DNA from: JAGBWK01 sp964462445
Lineage (GTDB): Bacteria > Bacteroidota > Bacteroidia > Bacteroidales > Muribaculaceae
NCBI GenBank assembly: GCA_964462445.1
Contig: CAYWXG010000036.1
Coordinates: forward strand, 1-25,689
Direction of reading: 5' to 3'
DNA length: 25,689 nt
The notes below the pieces were generated by a model. The model searched no databases. It was not told the DNA's origin and was given only the letters and a program-made list of their open reading frames with translations. Position 1 is the stretch's first letter. Each line of letters starts with the position of its first letter. The position numbers were made by a program, and so were the translations under genes. Shown in pieces: positions 23,016-25,689 of this stretch.

Positions 23016-25073
23016 TTAAGAATTTACGCTATCAGCGAGCATCTTTTCGAGTTTAATTATCTCATCGCGCAGACGTGCCGCCTCTATAAATTCCATATTT
23101 TTAGCGGCTTTTCGCATTGCAGCTCGCTGCTTTTCGATATGTGCTTCCAAATCCTTATCCGACATATATGGTAATATCGGGTCGGCAGCAACATTGGCAA
23201 CTGTGGTTTTATATTCGTCGGCGTAGGGGATAGCTCGTTGAACTTTAGAGCTTGCCGTAGTCACATCTACTTCATCAGCATCAAAACCGATCAATGCATT
23301 CCGCGCTTTAACTATAGCTTTTGGTGTAATACCATGTTTTTCATTATAAGCGAGTTGCAACGACCTACGTCGATTAGTTTCATCAATAGTCAGCTGCATT
23401 GACTCGGTAATTTTATCGGCATACATAATTACAGCGCCATTAAGATTTCGAGCTGCGCGACCAACTGTTTGAGTCAACGACCTGTGCGACCTTAAGAAGC
23501 CTTCCTTATCCGCATCAAGGATTGCGACAAGTGAAACTTCCGGCAAATCCAATCCCTCGCGTAATAAGTTTACACCTATCAACACATCATATACTCCGAC
23601 ACGCAAATCATCTAATATTTTAATACGATCCATTGTGTCAACATCGGAGTGAATGTAGGCGGCTTTTATCTCAAGTTTTACAAAATAATCATTAAGTTCT
23701 TCCGCCATTCGCTTTGTAAGCGTAGTTACAAGTACACGTTCTTGTTGCTGACGTCGACGGTAAATCTCCATGATTAAATCGTCGATTTGATTTATTGTCT
23801 GTCGAACAGTTATGGTTGGGTCAAGTAATCCCGTAGGGCGTATAATCTGTTCAACAACAATACCTTCACTTTTGATTAATTCATAATCAGCAGGGGTAGC
23901 ACTCACATATACAACTTGATGGGTTAATGCTTCAAATTCTTCAAAGCGCAACGGACGATTGTCGATAGCAGAAGGTAATCTAAAGCCATAGTCGACCAAC
24001 GTGCATTTGCGCGACAGGTCCCCGCCGGCCATTGCTCGTATCTGAGGCAATGTCACATGACTTTCATCAATAATAGTAATAAAATCGTCGGGGAAATAAT
24101 CTAATAGGCAAAATGGTCTCACTCCCGGCTCTCTACCATCGAAATATCTACTATAGTTTTCTATACCCGGACAATGCCCGATTTCTCTAATCATTTCCAA
24201 GTCATAACTCGTTCTTTCATAGAGACGTTTAGCTTCTAAGGGCTTCCCTTCTTGATTGAACATATCAACACACCGTCCAAGATCAATCTCCATTTCAGCC
24301 AAAGCCGATGCTTGCCGTTCTTTTGTCGTAACAAAGATATTAGCAGGATAGATTTTAAAACAATCATGTGCGCCGAGCGATACGCCATCTATAGGATGAA
24401 GAGTTTGAATGGATTCTATTTCATCTCCCCAAAACACTATACGTAAAATTATTTCTTCATACGCCAAACGAATATCCACCGTATCTCCTTTTACTCTGAA
24501 TGTTCCTCGAGATAAGTCGACTTCATTTCGTGAATATAAGGCCTCAGTCAGTCTACGAAGAAAGGCATTTCGTGCAATTTTTTGCCCGACTTTAACATCT
24601 ATTACATTGCTATGAAAATCTTCAGGATTACCAATGCCATAGAGGCATGACACGGATGACACGACAATCACATCTCTCCGTCCCGACAATAGCGCAGAAG
24701 TAGTAGCAAGGCGTAATCTGTCAATTTCGTCATTTATCATCAAATCCTTCTCTATATATTTGTCAACCGACGGGATATACGCTTCCGGCTGATAATAATC
24801 ATAGTACGAAACAAAATACTGGACAGAATTATCGGGAAAGAATGATTTAAATTCACTATATAATTGAGCAGCGAGTGTCTTATTATGACTTAAAATAAGA
24901 GTAGGCCGATTTACTCTTTCAATGAGATTAGCAATAGTAAATGTTTTTCCTGAGCCCGTCACGCCAAGCAGCGTTTGTGCCGGACGATTTTCTATAATTC
25001 CATTGACCAACTGCTCAATAGCTTGAGGTTGATCGCCCGTTGGTTTGTATAGAGAAGTGAGTCTAAAATCCAT
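23016..25073 (-). CDS. uvrB: excinuclease ABC subunit B
   Basis: A 685-residue nucleotide-excision-repair helicase-like ATPase that verifies damage loaded by UvrA and recruits UvrC. Visible: Walker A GVTGSGKT (37-44), the damage-probing beta-hairpin beginning SYYDYYQPEAYIPS (89-102), the DESH box (336-339), the helicase motifs VYVSATP and QTVGRAARN, and the C-terminal UVR motif (about 645-680) used for the UvrC interaction. Length is typical. It is the first gene of the uvrB-ygiQ-peptidase unit. No LexA-type operator was recognised upstream. Confidence 0.98.
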   Translation of the reverse strand: MDFRLTSLYKPTGDQPQAIEQLVNGIIENRPAQTLLGVTGSGKTFTIANLIERVNRPTLILSHNKTLAAQLYSEFKSFFPDNSVQYFVSYYDYYQPEAYIPSVDKYIEKDLMINDEIDRLRLATTSALLSGRRDVIVVSSVSCLYGIGNPEDFHSNVIDVKVGQKIARNAFLRRLTEALYSRNEVDLSRGTFRVKGDTVDIRLAYEEIILRIVFWGDEIESIQTLHPIDGVSLGAHDCFKIYPANIFVTTKERQASALAEMEIDLGRCVDMFNQEGKPLEAKRLYERTSYDLEMIREIGHCPGIENYSRYFDGREPGVRPFCLLDYFPDDFITIIDESHVTLPQIRAMAGGDLSRKCTLVDYGFRLPSAIDNRPLRFEEFEALTHQVVYVSATPADYELIKSEGIVVEQIIRPTGLLDPTITVRQTINQIDDLIMEIYRRRQQQERVLVTTLTKRMAEELNDYFVKLEIKAAYIHSDVDTMDRIKILDDLRVGVYDVLIGVNLLREGLDLPEVSLVAILDADKEGFLRSHRSLTQTVGRAARNLNGAVIMYADKITESMQLTIDETNRRRSLQLAYNEKHGITPKAIVKARNALIGFDADEVDVTTASSKVQRAIPYADEYKTTVANVAADPILPYMSDKDLEAHIEKQRAAMRKAAKNMEFIEAARLRDEIIKLEKMLADSVNS

Positions 25074-25098
25074 TCGAAGTATTGAATTATATCAACTA

Positions 25099-25128
25099 CA
25101 AATTTAGTAATTATAATCGAAATTTGAA
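25099..25128 (-). promoter_or_regulatory. probable promoter of the uvrB operon
   Basis: On the minus strand TAAATTTG (25106-25099) is an exact -7 box, and TTTC (25128-25125, one mismatch to TTTG) lies 18 nt upstream. Transcription would start near 25092, about 19 nt before the uvrB ATG. Confidence 0.5.
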
Positions 25129-25223
25129 AAAGAAACTCCATATGCTATTTTAAATGTTAAATGCGTGTAAGGTTAAATAGCTAAAATTAACAACAATTTT
25201 CACATTTACAACGTTTTTATATA

Positions 25224-25231
25224 TAACTTTG
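25224..25231 (+). promoter_or_regulatory. -7 box of the MoxR-type gene
   Basis: TAACTTTG matches TAnnTTTG exactly; a start near 25238 leaves a leader of about 48 nt. No clear -33 element is seen (AT-rich, T-rich run around 25196-25206). Confidence 0.45.
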
Positions 25232-25285
25232 TGCATATAAAAAGCGTTTAGTATATTAGTAATAACACATTATAAACTCACCCAC

Positions 25286-25689
25286 ATGAGCACTACTCCA
25301 AATCAAATGGTCAACATTCGTGAATTAAACGAATTAGTTGCAAGTAAGAATGATTTCGTCAAACTGATAACAAAAGGTATGGACCAAACAATTGTTGGTC
25401 AAAAACACCTAATAGAATCGTTGTTGATAGCATTACTGTCAAATGGTCATGTACTATTGGAAGGTGTACCCGGTTTGGCGAAAACCTTAGCTATAAAGAC
25501 ATTGGCTCAACTTATTGATGCTAAATATAGCCGTATTCAGTTTACTCCCGACCTTCTTCCTGCCGACGTGTTAGGAACAATGATTTACTCTGTTCAGAAA
25601 GAGACTTTCCAAATCAAGCGCGGTCCTATCTTTGCTAATTTTGTACTTGCCGATGAAATTAACCGTGCCCCCGCAAAAGTTCAGTCTGC
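25286..25689 (+). CDS. MoxR-type AAA+ ATPase, 5' part (cut by window edge)
   Basis: The first 134 codons of an open frame that runs off the window. Residues about 28-60 hold the QTIVGQKHLIESLLIALL helix. GVPGLAKT (60-67) is the Walker A of MoxR ATPases, and FVLADEINRAP (about 118-128) is Walker B and the characteristic sensor region. MoxR proteins are chaperone-like ATPases that in Bacteroidota typically head operons with DUF58 and von Willebrand A-domain proteins (the Bat/aerotolerance cluster); that continuation is expected but not seen here. The start ATG at 25286 follows an AT-rich leader. Diverges from uvrB. Confidence 0.92.
   Translation, partial: MSTTPNQMVNIRELNELVASKNDFVKLITKGMDQTIVGQKHLIESLLIALLSNGHVLLEGVPGLAKTLAIKTLAQLIDAKYSRIQFTPDLLPADVLGTMIYSVQKETFQIKRGPIFANFVLADEINRAPAKVQS

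Overview
This window reads as chromosomal DNA of a Bacteroidota bacterium, most likely order Bacteroidales (a gut Muribaculaceae- or Bacteroides-like organism; the family is a guess). Several gene families are typical of that group: a DUF5020 outer-membrane protein, a DUF6155 protein, a Porin_10-type putative porin, a BspA-like leucine-rich-repeat surface protein with a C-terminal sorting-like tail, and a DPP5-like lipoprotein peptidase. Many genes are also preceded by the Bacteroidota -7 box TAnnTTTG (repeatedly as TAAATTTG), with little sign of Shine-Dalgarno sequences.

Layout. 1-485: AT-rich edge, a tRNA-Glu(CTC) with its own promoter and terminator, then a likely promoter for the next gene. 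486-3967 (+): uup-type ABC-F ATPase, a small exported protein built on a strict seven-residue Tyr/Ala repeat, and a YbdG-type mechanosensitive channel, ending at a bidirectional terminator. 4143-6854 (-): a cytoplasmic GH13 alpha-amylase-family enzyme followed by prs. 6855-7083: divergent promoter region. 7084-9705 (+): valS with terminator. 9905-10696 (+): exported esterase/lipase-like hydrolase. 10969-11667 (+): DUF5020 barrel, convergent with a three-gene minus-strand operon at 11683-14690 (DUF6155, putative porin, membrane-anchored fragment resembling a solute-binding domain).

14691-18894 is the accessory part. A 497-base gene-free stretch contains what looks like an independent structured RNA of about 260 nt: a -7 box, four or five stable hairpins and a final long-range stem. 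It is followed by a very AT-rich RES-domain gene (a family containing NAD+-consuming toxins) with no visible protein antitoxin, and by a BspA-like repeat protein with nearly identical 69-bp DNA repeats. This RNA/RES pair is the most interesting observation in the window.

18895-25073 (-) is a tight housekeeping operon: uvrB (nucleotide excision repair), a YgiQ-type radical SAM protein and a DPP5-like S9 peptidase. 25286 to the end (+) is the start of a MoxR-type AAA+ ATPase cut by the window edge. Most of the window is ordinary core genome. The novelty claims rest on hand-folded RNA and composition, and need covariance and homology searches.
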